Of a stretch of 64,000 nucleotides of DNA, positions 27,653 through 36,847 are shown in pieces; positions within the stretch are counted from its first letter, which is position 1, and each line of letters begins with the position of its first letter. This stretch comes from Spirosoma terrae (GTDB lineage: Bacteria > Bacteroidota > Bacteroidia > Cytophagales > Spirosomataceae): NCBI RefSeq assembly GCF_010435915.1, contig NZ_JAAFZH010000007.1, positions 186,001-250,000 of the forward strand, in the 5' to 3' direction. Under the pieces are notes generated by a model. That model searched no databases and was not told the origin of the DNA. It worked only from the letters and a program-made list of their open reading frames with translations. The position numbers and the translations under genes are program-made.

Positions 27653-28906
27653 CTACTGCTTTAATTCGCTTTCCAGCTTTTTCAGAAAATCCATTTGCTG
27701 CGCGCTAACCAGCGAATTGATGTATTCCGGCGTTGGCAGGTTACTGATCTGTTCGGCCAGATCATTTAATTGACGTTTTTCAACTGCCGATCGACTGGGC
27801 TTATCTCGTAGTTCCTTATAATTCTGCTTGATGGTTTCGACCTGTACCGATTCGTCTGTTGTCAAACCAAACGCATTGGTCATCAGTAGTTGGTGTAATA
27901 GTAGTTTTTGAGGGGAGCCCACAAAAGGCACCAACTCAACCCGATTCTCTTCTCCACGCTGTAGGGAAAACAATTCGCCTTCTTCAGCCTGTTGCGCTGT
28001 CAGTGGCGAATGCGTGGTAGCAATAATCTGAAAATTAGGCAGCTTGTTACGTATAAAATCGAGCAGATGACGTTGCCAGACGGGGTGTATGTGCAAATCA
28101 ACCTCGTCGATCAACAACAAGCCACGAGCGGCTAACGGCGATTGATAGTCCTCGAACGTATTGGAAATGCGATAGAGCAAATCGCCGATCCAGGCCGTCA
28201 TATTCTGATACCCATCGCTCAATTGGCTGAGGGGAACAATGCCATCAGGGGTTTCAAAAGTCAGCTGCTTTTTGTCCTTATCAATCCCATGAAACTGAAC
28301 ATGGGGCAGAAAATCGTCCAATGCCTCCTGAATGAGCGGAAATCCGTTCGGCAATCGATAGTCGAGATCGATCGCCCAGCTGGTCAGTGAATTCAGTTGT
28401 GCTTCCGCATTGAACAACGTAGCAACATTATTGGAGCGACCATGCCGATACACACCAGCCCCCATATTCCAGAATAACTCCTGTCCGTTAAGCCGCCGGG
28501 ATGCTCCATAACCGACCACAAAATAGTTGCGCTCTGTGTACTGCAGGGCTCGTTCAAGGAAGTTAAGTGACTCAAAATTACTTCCCAGAATCTGCCCCAG
28601 CGAGGCATCCCGATCGATACGTAAACCCACCGGTCGTTCTTCGCCCTCTTTTGTCACGAACAGAGCCTGAATCTCGCAAAAGTCAGCTCCGTTACGTATC
28701 CAGTCGTTGGTATGCCCAAGCAATTCTCCCAGCGCATTACTACCGGCCGTAATCAGGGCTATAGCCTTCAGTAAGCTGCTTTTCCCCGTTCCGTTCTGGC
28801 CGAGCAGTAACGTCTGTTTCCGGGTAGATCCCGTCGTATCGTCAAAATCAATAGACAATTCGCCAATTGACCTTAGATTTTTTACCGTGAGTGATCGAAG
28901 AAACAT
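27653..28906 (-). CDS. ptuA: Septu-like AAA ATPase PtuA
   Basis: A 417-residue RecF/SMC-like ATPase. Walker A is GQNGTGKS (residues 36-43), a signature-like 'LSQLSDGYQNM' lies at about 226-236, Walker B 'GLLLIDEVDLHIHP' at 262-275 and the switch His in 'ATTHSPL' at 299. There is a helical C-terminal part (about 340-417). The gene is first in a two-gene operon with ptuB. In Septu, PtuA assembles into a complex that holds PtuB in check until infection. All ATPase motifs are intact. Confidence 0.88.
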   Translation of the reverse strand: MFLRSLTVKNLRSIGELSIDFDDTTGSTRKQTLLLGQNGTGKSSLLKAIALITAGSNALGELLGHTNDWIRNGADFCEIQALFVTKEGEERPVGLRIDRDASLGQILGSNFESLNFLERALQYTERNYFVVGYGASRRLNGQELFWNMGAGVYRHGRSNNVATLFNAEAQLNSLTSWAIDLDYRLPNGFPLIQEALDDFLPHVQFHGIDKDKKQLTFETPDGIVPLSQLSDGYQNMTAWIGDLLYRISNTFEDYQSPLAARGLLLIDEVDLHIHPVWQRHLLDFIRNKLPNFQIIATTHSPLTAQQAEEGELFSLQRGEENRVELVPFVGSPQKLLLHQLLMTNAFGLTTDESVQVETIKQNYKELRDKPSRSAVEKRQLNDLAEQISNLPTPEYINSLVSAQQMDFLKKLESELKQ

Positions 28907-28922
28907 CGCCGTATCGTTTATC

Positions 28923-28930
28923 CAAAGATA
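28923..28930 (-). promoter_or_regulatory. -7 promoter element of the ptuAB operon
   Basis: Read on the minus strand this is TATCTTTG, an exact TAnnTTTG match 16 bp before the ptuA start codon. The leader must be very short. No standard -33 TTG is seen. Confidence 0.6.
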
Positions 28931-29024
28931 GAAAAAGACCGGAACAGGTTGGTACCTGATTAAACTAGTAACTTGCCATAGTCACCAATTAAAGCCATAT
29001 TGCATACAAAATTTAGTATGATTT

Positions 29025-30149
29025 GTGTCGACTGAAAAACAACATCAAATTGCCCTTACGCTGGTTCCGGGCGTAGGTAGTATTCTTATTCGCCAGCTGA
29101 TCAGTTACTGCGGTTCAGCTTCCGATGTCTTCCGATCTCCGCTGGCCCGACTGCTGAAAATTCCCGGCATTGGCGACGTAACGGCACGTGCTATTCTGAA
29201 AACCAGCGTGCAACAGGAAGCCGAACAAATCCTGAAGCGTGTCGACAAGCTCGGTGCTGACGTTCTATTTTATACGGATAAAATATACCCATCCCGGCTC
29301 AAATCACTCTACGACGCTCCCGCCCTGCTGTATTTTCAGGGGTCTGGTAATCTCAATGCTTCACGTACCATTGCGCTCGTTGGCACCCGGCAAGCCACCG
29401 AATACGGCCGACGTATCACAAACGATATTGTTGAAGCAGTAGCTCCATATGGCGCTACGGTTATTAGCGGTTTAGCGTATGGAATCGACATTGCTGCTCA
29501 TCGGGCTAGTTTGGCCCATAATACCCCAACGATTGGTGTGATGGCCAGCGGTCTGGACATTATTTATCCCAATGTTCACCAGAAAACGGCTCAGGAGATG
29601 TTGGCCCACGGCGGTTTGCTCACCGAAAGTCACCCTGGCACCAAACCGGATGCTCACTTGTTTCCGGCGCGTAATCGTATTATTGCCGGTTTGAGCGATG
29701 CTATAGTCATCGTGGAAGCGGCTGCCAAAGGTGGCGCGTTGATTACCGCCGAGTACGCCAACAATTATCATCGCGACGTGTTTGCGGTGCCGGGGCAGTT
29801 GAATCAGACTTTTTCGGCTGGGTGTAACAAGCTCATTCGGGAAAATAAAGCGCAAATTTATACCAGCCCGAAAGATATCATTGAAGCCCTTAACTGGGAT
29901 ATTACGCCCTCTCAACATGCGGATCTATCTGCCACACCAGCATCCCTTCCTTCATTGCCTCTGAATATTACCGAAGAAGAAAGCCAGATTCTGGCCTTGC
30001 TACGTCAGTCTACGGATTCTCACATCGATGATTTAAGCTGGAAAAGTCAGATTCCGATGGGGAAACTCGCGTCTTTACTGCTTAATCTGGAGTTTCAGGG
30101 CTTCGTCCGTTCGTTACCGGGTAAGAAGTACGCGGCCGTATATGTTTAA
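29025..30149 (+). CDS. dprA: DNA processing protein DprA
   Basis: A 374-residue DprA/Smf protein, which binds single-stranded DNA and loads RecA during natural transformation. An N-terminal SAM/HhH-like part ('LTLVPGVGSILIRQLISYCGSASDVF', 'IPGIGDVTARAIL') is followed by the Rossmann core ('IALVGTRQATEYGRRITNDI', 'VISGLAYGIDIAAHRASL', 'GVMASGLDIIYP', 'FPARNRIIAGLSDAIVIVEAAAKGGALITAEYA') and a C-terminal winged helix ('EESQILALLRQ'). The start is GTG at 29025; the nearby upstream ATG is out of frame and soon stops. It is divergent from the Septu operon. Confidence 0.96.
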   Translation: MSTEKQHQIALTLVPGVGSILIRQLISYCGSASDVFRSPLARLLKIPGIGDVTARAILKTSVQQEAEQILKRVDKLGADVLFYTDKIYPSRLKSLYDAPALLYFQGSGNLNASRTIALVGTRQATEYGRRITNDIVEAVAPYGATVISGLAYGIDIAAHRASLAHNTPTIGVMASGLDIIYPNVHQKTAQEMLAHGGLLTESHPGTKPDAHLFPARNRIIAGLSDAIVIVEAAAKGGALITAEYANNYHRDVFAVPGQLNQTFSAGCNKLIRENKAQIYTSPKDIIEALNWDITPSQHADLSATPASLPSLPLNITEEESQILALLRQSTDSHIDDLSWKSQIPMGKLASLLLNLEFQGFVRSLPGKKYAAVYV

Positions 30150-30247
30150 CCGTACGACGGGGAAACGTAACAACATTTAGGGGTGATCAGAAAAGGAAAT
30201 CGAATCGCTGTTTACTTTTACAATCTGATCGTTCAATTTTCTGACAC

Positions 30248-31243
30248 ATGACTATAACCCGTCTTTTTTACTGTTACGTTCTCAGCACTTTTCTTTGTTT
30301 CTCAGCACAGGCACAAACTAAATCGACTACGAAGAAATCAGGCAATCCTGTTTTTACCGGCTGGTACGCTGATCCAGAAGGCGTTATTTTCGGCAAAGAA
30401 TACTGGATTTTCCCCACCTATTCAGCACCTTATGAACAACAGATCTTCTTCGATGCCTTTTCCTCTCCCGATCTGGTCAACTGGACAAAACATAGCCGAA
30501 TCCTTGACTCTGCAGCCGTAAAATGGGCAAAAAAAGCGATGTGGGCACCCGCCATCGTTGAAAAAGGCGGCAAATACTATCTATTCTTCGGAGCTAATGA
30601 TATTCATGACGAGAAAAAAGAAGTCGGCGGCATTGGCGTAGCCGTAGCTGATAAGCCATCTGGCCCCTACCGCGATTATCTGGGCAAACCACTAATCGGC
30701 ACTATCGTTAATGGCGCTCAACCGATTGACCAATACGTATTTAAAGACAAAGATGGCAAGTACTACATGCTATATGGCGGCTGGGGCCACTGCAATATTG
30801 CACAATTAAAAGACGACTTCACGGGTTTTCTGCCCTTTTCGGATGGCAGTACATTCAAGGAAATTACCCCAAAAAACTACGTAGAAGGCCCAACGATGTT
30901 TATACGGAACGGGAAGTACTACTTTATGTGGTCGGAAGGCGGCTGGACAGGCCCCAATTATTCGGTGGCTTACGCCGTGGCTCAATCACCATTTGGACCG
31001 TTTGAGCGTGTCGGTAAAATTCTGCAACAAGACCCTGCCGTAGCCAGAGGAGCTGGGCATCATTCTGTTATTCAGGTTCCGGGCAAAGATGAGTGGTACA
31101 TTGTTTACCATCGTCGTCCACTCACTGAAACGGATGGTAACCACCGTGAAACCTGCATCGATCGACTATACTTTGACGAAAATGGGGCCATCAAACCAGT
31201 AAAAATTACGGTTGAAGGCGTTGAAGCCAGAAAACTCAACTAG
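30248..31243 (+). CDS. Secreted glycoside hydrolase family 43 protein
   Basis: A 331-residue protein with a signal peptide (about 23 residues ending SAQAQ) and a five-bladed beta-propeller of GH43 type. The expected acidic residues appear: catalytic base Asp in 'TGWYADPEGVIFG' (near residue 43), the pKa-modulating Asp in 'QPIDQYVFKDKDGKYYML', and general acid Glu in 'NYVEGPTMFIRNGKYYFMWS' (near residue 218). GH43 enzymes cleave arabinose or xylose side chains of plant polysaccharide. The specific substrate cannot be told. No SusC/SusD pair is beside it, so it is not part of a polysaccharide locus in this window. Confidence 0.9.
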   Translation: MTITRLFYCYVLSTFLCFSAQAQTKSTTKKSGNPVFTGWYADPEGVIFGKEYWIFPTYSAPYEQQIFFDAFSSPDLVNWTKHSRILDSAAVKWAKKAMWAPAIVEKGGKYYLFFGANDIHDEKKEVGGIGVAVADKPSGPYRDYLGKPLIGTIVNGAQPIDQYVFKDKDGKYYMLYGGWGHCNIAQLKDDFTGFLPFSDGSTFKEITPKNYVEGPTMFIRNGKYYFMWSEGGWTGPNYSVAYAVAQSPFGPFERVGKILQQDPAVARGAGHHSVIQVPGKDEWYIVYHRRPLTETDGNHRETCIDRLYFDENGAIKPVKITVEGVEARKLN

Positions 31244-31249
31244 AATCGG

Positions 31250-31285
31250 GCCTTTCTCCGTTATCCTGAACGGAGAAAGGCTTAT
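31250..31285. terminator. Terminator between GH43 and DUF4377 genes
   Basis: A 13-bp perfect stem (31250-31262 with 31269-31281) with a 6-base loop, followed by TTATTT. It lies 7 bp after the GH43 stop and between convergent genes. Confidence 0.85.
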
Positions 31286-31615
31286 TTACTTCTTCACTTT
31301 TTCGATCTCCTTAACCAAGATGTAGCGTATCGATGACCCATCGGCCGGTGGATCCGGGACGGTCTCTTTCCTGACCTGGATTGTATATTCGTAGCCCTCC
31401 TCGTGGGTGAACCCTTCAATCTCACTATAGAAATAGTGCCAGTCAGCACTACCCTCCTCTTTTACTAACAAACATTTCATTGGCCCAACACCCGTGCAAT
31501 CTTTACGATAGGCACCAATTTGCATCTGCCCGGTTTCGGGTCGGATTTTACTCGTGTGGCAGCTAAGCTGAACAAATAAAAAAGCCAGGATTAGCCAGGT
31601 TGTGAGTCGTTTCAT
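31286..31615 (-). CDS. DUF4377 lipoprotein
   Basis: A 109-residue protein. The N-terminus is a lipoprotein signal ('LILAFLFVQLSC', Cys at about residue 19). The mature part has the DUF4377 pattern 'DCTGVGPMKCLLVKEEGSADWHYFYSEIEGFTHEEGYEYTIQVRKE'. Such domains are often found in surface lipoproteins, sometimes joined to HslJ/META domains; their function is not known. This one is a stand-alone domain, probably facing the periplasm or outer surface. Confidence 0.85.
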   Translation of the reverse strand: MKRLTTWLILAFLFVQLSCHTSKIRPETGQMQIGAYRKDCTGVGPMKCLLVKEEGSADWHYFYSEIEGFTHEEGYEYTIQVRKETVPDPPADGSSIRYILVKEIEKVKK

Positions 31616-31822
31616 ACGGATCGGTTTTATCTAACAGATTCGTTACTGATCTAATCCGTTGTAGTGGAAAGGCACAATTTTTAGCGAATAGTTTTTGAGC
31701 CAAGCAACCGTACCCTCGAATTTGCCCCATTCAAAGCCCAGCAGATGGCATCTATGGCCGTGGCTTAGTACCTTTAACTACCTGTTTACCAAATTATCAG
31801 ACAATTTAAACTTTTAATAATT

Positions 31823-31945
31823 ATGGGAAAAGGAGATAAAAAATCGCGTAAAGGCAAAATCTCGATGGGGTCCTATGGCAAAACACGCCCACAAAAACTC
31901 CATAAATCACAAGCTCCCAAACCGGAAGCAACACCCAACTCGTAA
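31823..31945 (+). CDS. 30S ribosomal protein THX
   Basis: A 40-residue, very basic protein beginning MGKGDKKSRKGKI and continuing 'MGSYGKTRPQK', the recognisable pattern of the small ribosomal protein THX (bTHX), which binds at the top of the 30S head. It ends in a short Pro-rich tail. No signal peptide. An AT-rich region precedes it and a very strong terminator follows 17 bp after the stop, so it is a separate short transcript. Confidence 0.88.
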   Translation: MGKGDKKSRKGKISMGSYGKTRPQKLHKSQAPKPEATPNS

Positions 31946-31962
31946 CCGACCCGCCCAACGCT

Positions 31963-32006
31963 AAGAAGGCCCGATTGACGCAACAACTCGTCAATCGGGC
32001 CTTCTT
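31963..32006. terminator. Bidirectional terminator between THX and YfhO genes
   Basis: An 18-bp perfect stem (31963-31980 with 31989-32006), with an 8-base loop. It has T-rich sequence on the right and AG-rich on the left, and ends the convergent THX and YfhO transcripts. Confidence 0.88.
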
Positions 32007-32025
32007 CCATTTATTCCGCAGCGGA

Positions 32026-34614
32026 TTACCGCGATTTAGTTTTGGTCGATTTGGGCGATGTTGGCTCGGACGTTACTGGCATAATGGGTTCCGACGTAAC
32101 ACTTGGTTCATTACGTCTGTTACGTCCCTCCCAGAACACGACGAATCCGATCAAACCAATCAACAGTACGTTGCAAATCAGATCGATCATATCGCCGGTA
32201 CGAGCCAGCGGAGGATCGAAACGAAACTCAATGGTATGTTTACCAGCCGGTACACGCATAGCCCGTAACGTATAATTGGCTCTCAGATGGGGGGCAGGTT
32301 TACCATCGATAAAAGCCTGCCAATCCTCGTTGCCCCGGTAATACACTTCCGAAAACACGACCAGTCCATCACGCGCGGCATTGGCCTGATAGACCAGTTT
32401 ATCGGGTCGATAGCTGGTCAGTTCAATCGTGCTACCGGTATGATCCACCACCGCTGGCAAATTACCCAGTTCTGGCGCAAACCGTTTATCGACTACGGCC
32501 GAATCGCGGGGATTCATCGATTTCATCACCGCCATTTCCTCATCGGCGTTGTTAACCTGCTGAACCGTTTTTACAAACCAGGCGGCTCCTAAAACGCTCG
32601 GGTTCGGCAAGGCAATCGGTCCGGCCGGAGCCTGCTGTGGATTGTTGGGGTCAGATTCGCTGGGACGTATTACGTACTTCGCATTCAGCATGCTCAGAAT
32701 GTTCATAAAATTGGGCTGAAGCGCGTACGTAATCAACTCGTTATAGCGACGTAGTCGGGTGGTGTTGTAACCGCCAATAGACCGGTGGAAATACGACGCC
32801 CGGTTGCTTTCCATAAACGACTCGGTCTGGTCCATCACCCGGTAACCAAGCGATTTGTCCTGTAAGATTTGCTGATCGGCAGCCGTTGGCTCAAACACCG
32901 TAGCGACCTGCGATTTGGGCACAAAATCGGCATTGTTCAGAAAACGTTTATCGACCGAAAACAGATCAAACACCACAATCGCGAACAATAGTGGATAAAA
33001 AACAGCCGACTTAATTTTATTGGTCAGGAACAGCCACAACGTACCGGCTGCCAGCAGGATCAGGATCACCGACCGGAACGCATCTGACCGCAGCATACTC
33101 TGGCGGTCGCTGATCAGTGCGATCTGGAAATCTTTGGCAGCCTCGCCAAAATAGCGGGATAAAATATCAATATCGTTAGGCTTCTGGAACGAGAAGAACG
33201 CTCCTGCGGCAACGGCCATCACCAGGGCCACGCCCGCTGTTAGGGCAAGACTAATAACCAAAGGCTGACGTAACTGAGCCAGCGACAGCTTTTCCTTAAC
33301 GATAGTCTGAATACCCAGCGCAGCTCCGGCTGCCAGGAACAATTGAGCCAGACAGAACGCCATGGTCATAGCCCGAAACTTGTTCAGATACGGCAAATAG
33401 TCGAATAAAAGCTCGTTGAAAAACAGTAGATTTTTCCCCCACGCCAGCATAATCATGAGCACCGCCGACGACAATAGCCACCACCGAATTGGCCCACGAA
33501 TAACAAACAGGCTCAGTACGAACAAAAACAGCAAAGCAGCCCCTGCATAGGCTGGTCCACCCAATATGGGCTGATCACCCCAGTACGTAGGCGCTCCCAG
33601 TTCAGCCATCTGCTTGGCGGAAGCCGGGTCAACACCACGGCTGGTCATGGCCTTATAGAACTCCGAATCTGTTGTTAAACCGCCGGCTGAACCTCCCCCG
33701 TAAGCACTCGGAATCAGCAACGTAAAGGTTTCCGCTTTTCCATAACTATACGTAAAGGCATAGTCTTTATCGAGTCCACCTTTGGATTCACTACTTGGCG
33801 TTCTGCCGTCGGGGTTTGTCGTTTTCGCTGTCAGCTCCGACTTACCACGTATCGTTTCTTTCGTGTACTGATTCAGGACTAACAGACGCTTTCCGAAACT
33901 ACCGGCGGCCAATGCCCCCGCAACAGCCAGCGTTGCCAATCCAAGCCCTAGTTGCCGGCCCTTACCCGCCTTTATCAGCGTAATACCTTCTATCAATACG
34001 TATAGGCCAATGGTCATAAACAGATAGTACGTTATCTGAATGTGGTTGGCCCCAAATTCCATACAAAGGAACAGCCCTGTCAGCGCAGCACCGATCCAGT
34101 ATCGGCCACGTAATGCCAGAATAACGCCCGCCAACAGACCAGCGCCGTAGCCTAATGCAAATAGTTTTGATACGTGTCCGGCTTCTAGGCTAACAATACC
34201 GAATGTACCCAATCCGTAGGCGGCAGCCCCCAAGGCACCCAACCAGGCATTGCATCCGAGCACCACCAACAGAATGTACATGCTGAGCATGACCACAAAA
34301 ATGATACTAGCCGTATTAGGCAACAGGTTGACTGCCCCCGTTACCACCTTGTAGACTAAAATATAAGGATAATGAAAATCAATCATGTAGCCCGGCATCC
34401 CACTGAAAAGGGCGTCCGTCCAAAGTGGCTTCTCCCCGGTTTGCTGAGCAATTTCACGGATTTCGCGAGCAGATGCAGACGCCTGCTGTACGTCGGGCAT
34501 GGATAGGGTTTTTCCCGATAGTACTGGAGAAAAATAAATAATTGCCAGTACTAAAAGACCTACCGCAGCAATTAAATGCGGTCGGAGTCGTTGAAAAAGG
34601 GTTTGATTGGTCAT
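32026..34614 (-). CDS. YfhO-family multi-pass membrane protein
   Basis: An 862-residue integral membrane protein with about 13 membrane segments and a large C-terminal periplasmic domain (about residues 570-800). The first segment is followed by the loop 'SPVLSGKTLSMPDVQQ', the GT-C-like position of YfhO/DUF2298 proteins, and the late part 'LVVFSEVYYRGNEDWQAFIDGKPAPHLRANYTLRAMRVPAGKHTIEFRFDP' is typical of YfhO. In Bacillus, YfhO-type proteins glycosylate lipoteichoic acid; here the acceptor is unknown. The frame can extend to 34638, but 'MTNQTLFQRLRPHLIAA' at 34614 fits better. The last 50 residues are low-complexity, Thr/Ser/Pro/Lys-rich. Confidence 0.9.
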   Translation of the reverse strand: MTNQTLFQRLRPHLIAAVGLLVLAIIYFSPVLSGKTLSMPDVQQASASAREIREIAQQTGEKPLWTDALFSGMPGYMIDFHYPYILVYKVVTGAVNLLPNTASIIFVVMLSMYILLVVLGCNAWLGALGAAAYGLGTFGIVSLEAGHVSKLFALGYGAGLLAGVILALRGRYWIGAALTGLFLCMEFGANHIQITYYLFMTIGLYVLIEGITLIKAGKGRQLGLGLATLAVAGALAAGSFGKRLLVLNQYTKETIRGKSELTAKTTNPDGRTPSSESKGGLDKDYAFTYSYGKAETFTLLIPSAYGGGSAGGLTTDSEFYKAMTSRGVDPASAKQMAELGAPTYWGDQPILGGPAYAGAALLFLFVLSLFVIRGPIRWWLLSSAVLMIMLAWGKNLLFFNELLFDYLPYLNKFRAMTMAFCLAQLFLAAGAALGIQTIVKEKLSLAQLRQPLVISLALTAGVALVMAVAAGAFFSFQKPNDIDILSRYFGEAAKDFQIALISDRQSMLRSDAFRSVILILLAAGTLWLFLTNKIKSAVFYPLLFAIVVFDLFSVDKRFLNNADFVPKSQVATVFEPTAADQQILQDKSLGYRVMDQTESFMESNRASYFHRSIGGYNTTRLRRYNELITYALQPNFMNILSMLNAKYVIRPSESDPNNPQQAPAGPIALPNPSVLGAAWFVKTVQQVNNADEEMAVMKSMNPRDSAVVDKRFAPELGNLPAVVDHTGSTIELTSYRPDKLVYQANAARDGLVVFSEVYYRGNEDWQAFIDGKPAPHLRANYTLRAMRVPAGKHTIEFRFDPPLARTGDMIDLICNVLLIGLIGFVVFWEGRNRRNEPSVTSEPIMPVTSEPTSPKSTKTKSR

Positions 34615-34862
34615 AAAATCAGACAGTACGTAGCCCAAAGATACGTGTTTGTGCCTAAACGGTGGCAGAGCGGTAGTATTTTAGGCTTCTCCTCGAAGAA
34701 GCGATCGTGTTGATCCCGTTTTGCGGTCAACTGGTTGCCTCAATAGCTTCCGAACGTTCTTAGTACATCATTTCTTTTCCAGACTGTCCATCAAATTTTC
34801 TGCCGAAATGGGTAGCAACGTAGTAGTACGCTGCTTATTTTCATGCACTTATTTCATCCACC

Positions 34863-35441
34863 TTGGAAAAAGAATCCCTTAAAAAAGCCGTTTTCAGTGT
34901 TTATCCCCTAGCGGATAGCGATTGGCACGCGTTCGCTAGTTGCTGGAACCCTGTCAGTTTCAAACGAAAAGAAGTTCTGACCAGCGCCGGCGATATTGAG
35001 CACTACGTCTATTTTGTTCTGGAAGGCGTTCAACGGGCGTTTTATCTGGGCGATGATCATAAAGAAGCCACGCTTGTCTTTTCCTACACGGGGTCTTTTT
35101 CTGGTGTCGTCGATTCATTTCTTCTGCAACGCCCATCACGCTACTATCTGGAGACGTTGACAACCAGCCATATGCTACGGCTGTCTTATGCTGATTTCAG
35201 TCGGCTGATGGATACGTATCCGGCCATTGAACGCTGGGTTCGGTTAGTTACGGCTCATTCCTTAGCGGGTGTGCTGGAGCGCCAAATTGAACTTACGACG
35301 TTCAGTGCTGAAGAGAAATTCCGAATCCTACTGACACGTAGCCCGCACGTATTACAACTGATCCCGCAAAAGTACCTGGCTTCTTACCTCGGGATTGATC
35401 CCACTACGTTCAGTAAATTGTTAAAATCCGTAAAGTTATAA
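34863..35441 (+). CDS. Crp/Fnr-family regulator
   Basis: A 192-residue protein with a cyclic-nucleotide-binding fold ('FKRKEVLTSAGDIEHYVYFVLEGVQRAFYLGDDHKEATLVFSYTGSF', about residues 33-80) and a C-terminal helix-turn-helix ('IPQKYLASYLGIDPTTFSKLLKS'). The nucleotide phosphate-binding Arg-Ala loop of CRP is not seen, so cAMP binding is doubtful; this short type is common in Bacteroidota. The start is TTG at 34863; no nearer in-frame ATG exists that keeps the domain. A terminator follows the stop and a DinB-like gene comes next. Confidence 0.88.
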   Translation: MEKESLKKAVFSVYPLADSDWHAFASCWNPVSFKRKEVLTSAGDIEHYVYFVLEGVQRAFYLGDDHKEATLVFSYTGSFSGVVDSFLLQRPSRYYLETLTTSHMLRLSYADFSRLMDTYPAIERWVRLVTAHSLAGVLERQIELTTFSAEEKFRILLTRSPHVLQLIPQKYLASYLGIDPTTFSKLLKSVKL

Positions 35442-35477
35442 CGAACTAAACCGGCTTGTTTAAGCACCTATTCCGAT

Positions 35478-35505
35478 AAAAATCTTGGTTTAGACCAAGA
35501 TTTTT
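35478..35505 (+). terminator. Terminator of the Crp-like gene
   Basis: A 12-bp perfect stem (35478-35489 with 35494-35505) with a TTAG loop and a 3' arm that ends in five T. It lies 36 bp after the stop and 12 bp before the next start. Confidence 0.82.
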
Positions 35506-35516
35506 GACACAATTCT

Positions 35517-36140
35517 ATGCTACGTTTGCCCGCAAACGATACGTTTATGGCACGCTTTCATACGTCAGCGCTCATCAATCAGTTACAAAGCGATGTACAT
35601 ACGCTCTCGGCCATTGTACAACAGGATTTCAGCGCACTAACGGCGAAGCAACTATGTCAACAGCCTACCCCCGAACAGTGGAGCATTGCTCAATGTCTGG
35701 AGCACCTGAATAGCTACGGATTATATTACATTCCTAAAATCGACGAAGCGCTTCAGAGAGGAATCAGTGCCAATTTACCAACTCAGGAACGATTTGCCAG
35801 TAGTTGGCTGGGCAACTATTTCGCTACGTCGATGAAACCGGGCGCAGACGGAACCGTTCCGCTTAAAATGAAGGCATTTAAGAATCATACACCTTCGGCC
35901 GAATTAGACGCTCAGGTTGTTCTACAGGAATTTATAAAACAACAGCGTCAGCTCAACCAGCTTTTAGAATTATCGAAACGTACTGACATGGGTAAGCTGC
36001 GGATTCCCATTTCCATTGCCAGCTGGATAAAACTGAGTGTAGGTGATACGTTCCGTTTTTTAGTAGCTCATGAGCAGCGGCATATTGTACAGGCGCAACG
36101 CGTTTACCGATCACTTTTTCATCCAGAAGTGATTCGTTAA
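35517..36140 (+). CDS. DinB-family protein
   Basis: A 207-residue four-helix protein of the DinB/YfiT superfamily. The typical parts are the first helix 'LINQLQSDVHTLSAIVQQDFSAL', 'WSIAQCLEHLNSYGLYYIPKIDEAL' with the first metal His (about residue 65) and 'RFLVAHEQRHIVQAQRV' (about 181-197) with the other His residues. DinB proteins are thiol-dependent metal enzymes or stress proteins; the role here is unknown. The ATG at 35547 (MARFHTSAL) is an equally good start. It follows the Crp-like gene but a terminator lies between them. Confidence 0.85.
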   Translation: MLRLPANDTFMARFHTSALINQLQSDVHTLSAIVQQDFSALTAKQLCQQPTPEQWSIAQCLEHLNSYGLYYIPKIDEALQRGISANLPTQERFASSWLGNYFATSMKPGADGTVPLKMKAFKNHTPSAELDAQVVLQEFIKQQRQLNQLLELSKRTDMGKLRIPISIASWIKLSVGDTFRFLVAHEQRHIVQAQRVYRSLFHPEVIR

Positions 36141-36145
36141 ACATC

Positions 36146-36177
36146 AAAAAGCCGAACATGCTGGTGTTCGGCTTTTT
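36146..36177. terminator. Terminator between DinB and frr
   Basis: A 13-bp perfect stem (36146-36158 with 36165-36177) with a 6-base loop. AAAAA and TTTTT at the two ends make it work in both directions; it separates convergent dinB-like and frr genes. Confidence 0.9.
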
Positions 36178-36206
36178 ACATTGTCTGAGATCGAGATATG
36201 TTCTGT

Positions 36207-36767
36207 TTATACGGACAGAATATCTTTTTCTTTGGCTACAAAAATGTCATCAACCCGCGCAATAAAGGCGTCGGTCAATTTCTGCACGCGCTCTTCGCCC
36301 TGCTTAACGGCATCTTCCGCAACGCCTTCCTTAACCAGTTTCCGGATGTCTTCGTTGGTATCTTTGCGGATATTACGCACATTAACCTTAGCCACTTCAA
36401 CTTCCTGCTTTACTTTCTTCACCAAATCACGACGACGTTCTTCTGTTAATGGCGGAATGCTCAGACGAATTATTTCGCCATCATTACTGGGAGACAAACC
36501 AAGGTTAGAATTACGAATTGCCTTTTCAACCTCTCCAATAATTTTTTTCTCGAAGGGTTTGATGGCGATGGTGCGGGCATCAGGCGTATTGATGGAAGCA
36601 ACCGTATTCAACGGCGACAACATCCCGTAGTATTCAACCTGAATACCGTCGAGCATCTGAGCGGATGCCTTTCCGGCCCGAATTTTTGTTAATTCGATGG
36701 CCAGGTGTTTGAGCGCCTTTTCCATCGTATCTTTTGCATCGTCGAGAAATAGCTCGATCTCTTCCAT
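36207..36767 (-). CDS. frr: Ribosome recycling factor
   Basis: A 186-residue RRF of normal length, which splits the 70S ribosome after termination together with EF-G. Conserved stretches: 'LTKIRAGKASAQMLDGIQVEYYG' (about residues 26-48), 'INTPDARTIAIKPFEK' (about 59-74), 'NDGEIIRLSIPPLTEERRRDLVKKVKQEVEVAKVNVRNIRKD' (about 94-135). It is 80 bp downstream of pyrH, the usual pyrH-frr order, and is probably in the same transcript. Confidence 0.97.
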   Translation of the reverse strand: MEEIELFLDDAKDTMEKALKHLAIELTKIRAGKASAQMLDGIQVEYYGMLSPLNTVASINTPDARTIAIKPFEKKIIGEVEKAIRNSNLGLSPSNDGEIIRLSIPPLTEERRRDLVKKVKQEVEVAKVNVRNIRKDTNEDIRKLVKEGVAEDAVKQGEERVQKLTDAFIARVDDIFVAKEKDILSV

Positions 36768-36847
36768 TTTTATAAGTTTTCAGTTTTCGAGTTTACAGTT
36801 CAAAGGGGCTTTTCTGTCTCACTATAAACTATAAACCACCGACCATG

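Noticed and set aside
26678-28906. Septu locus as a retron
   Set aside because: No reverse transcriptase is present nearby; the inverted repeat alone does not make a retron ncRNA.
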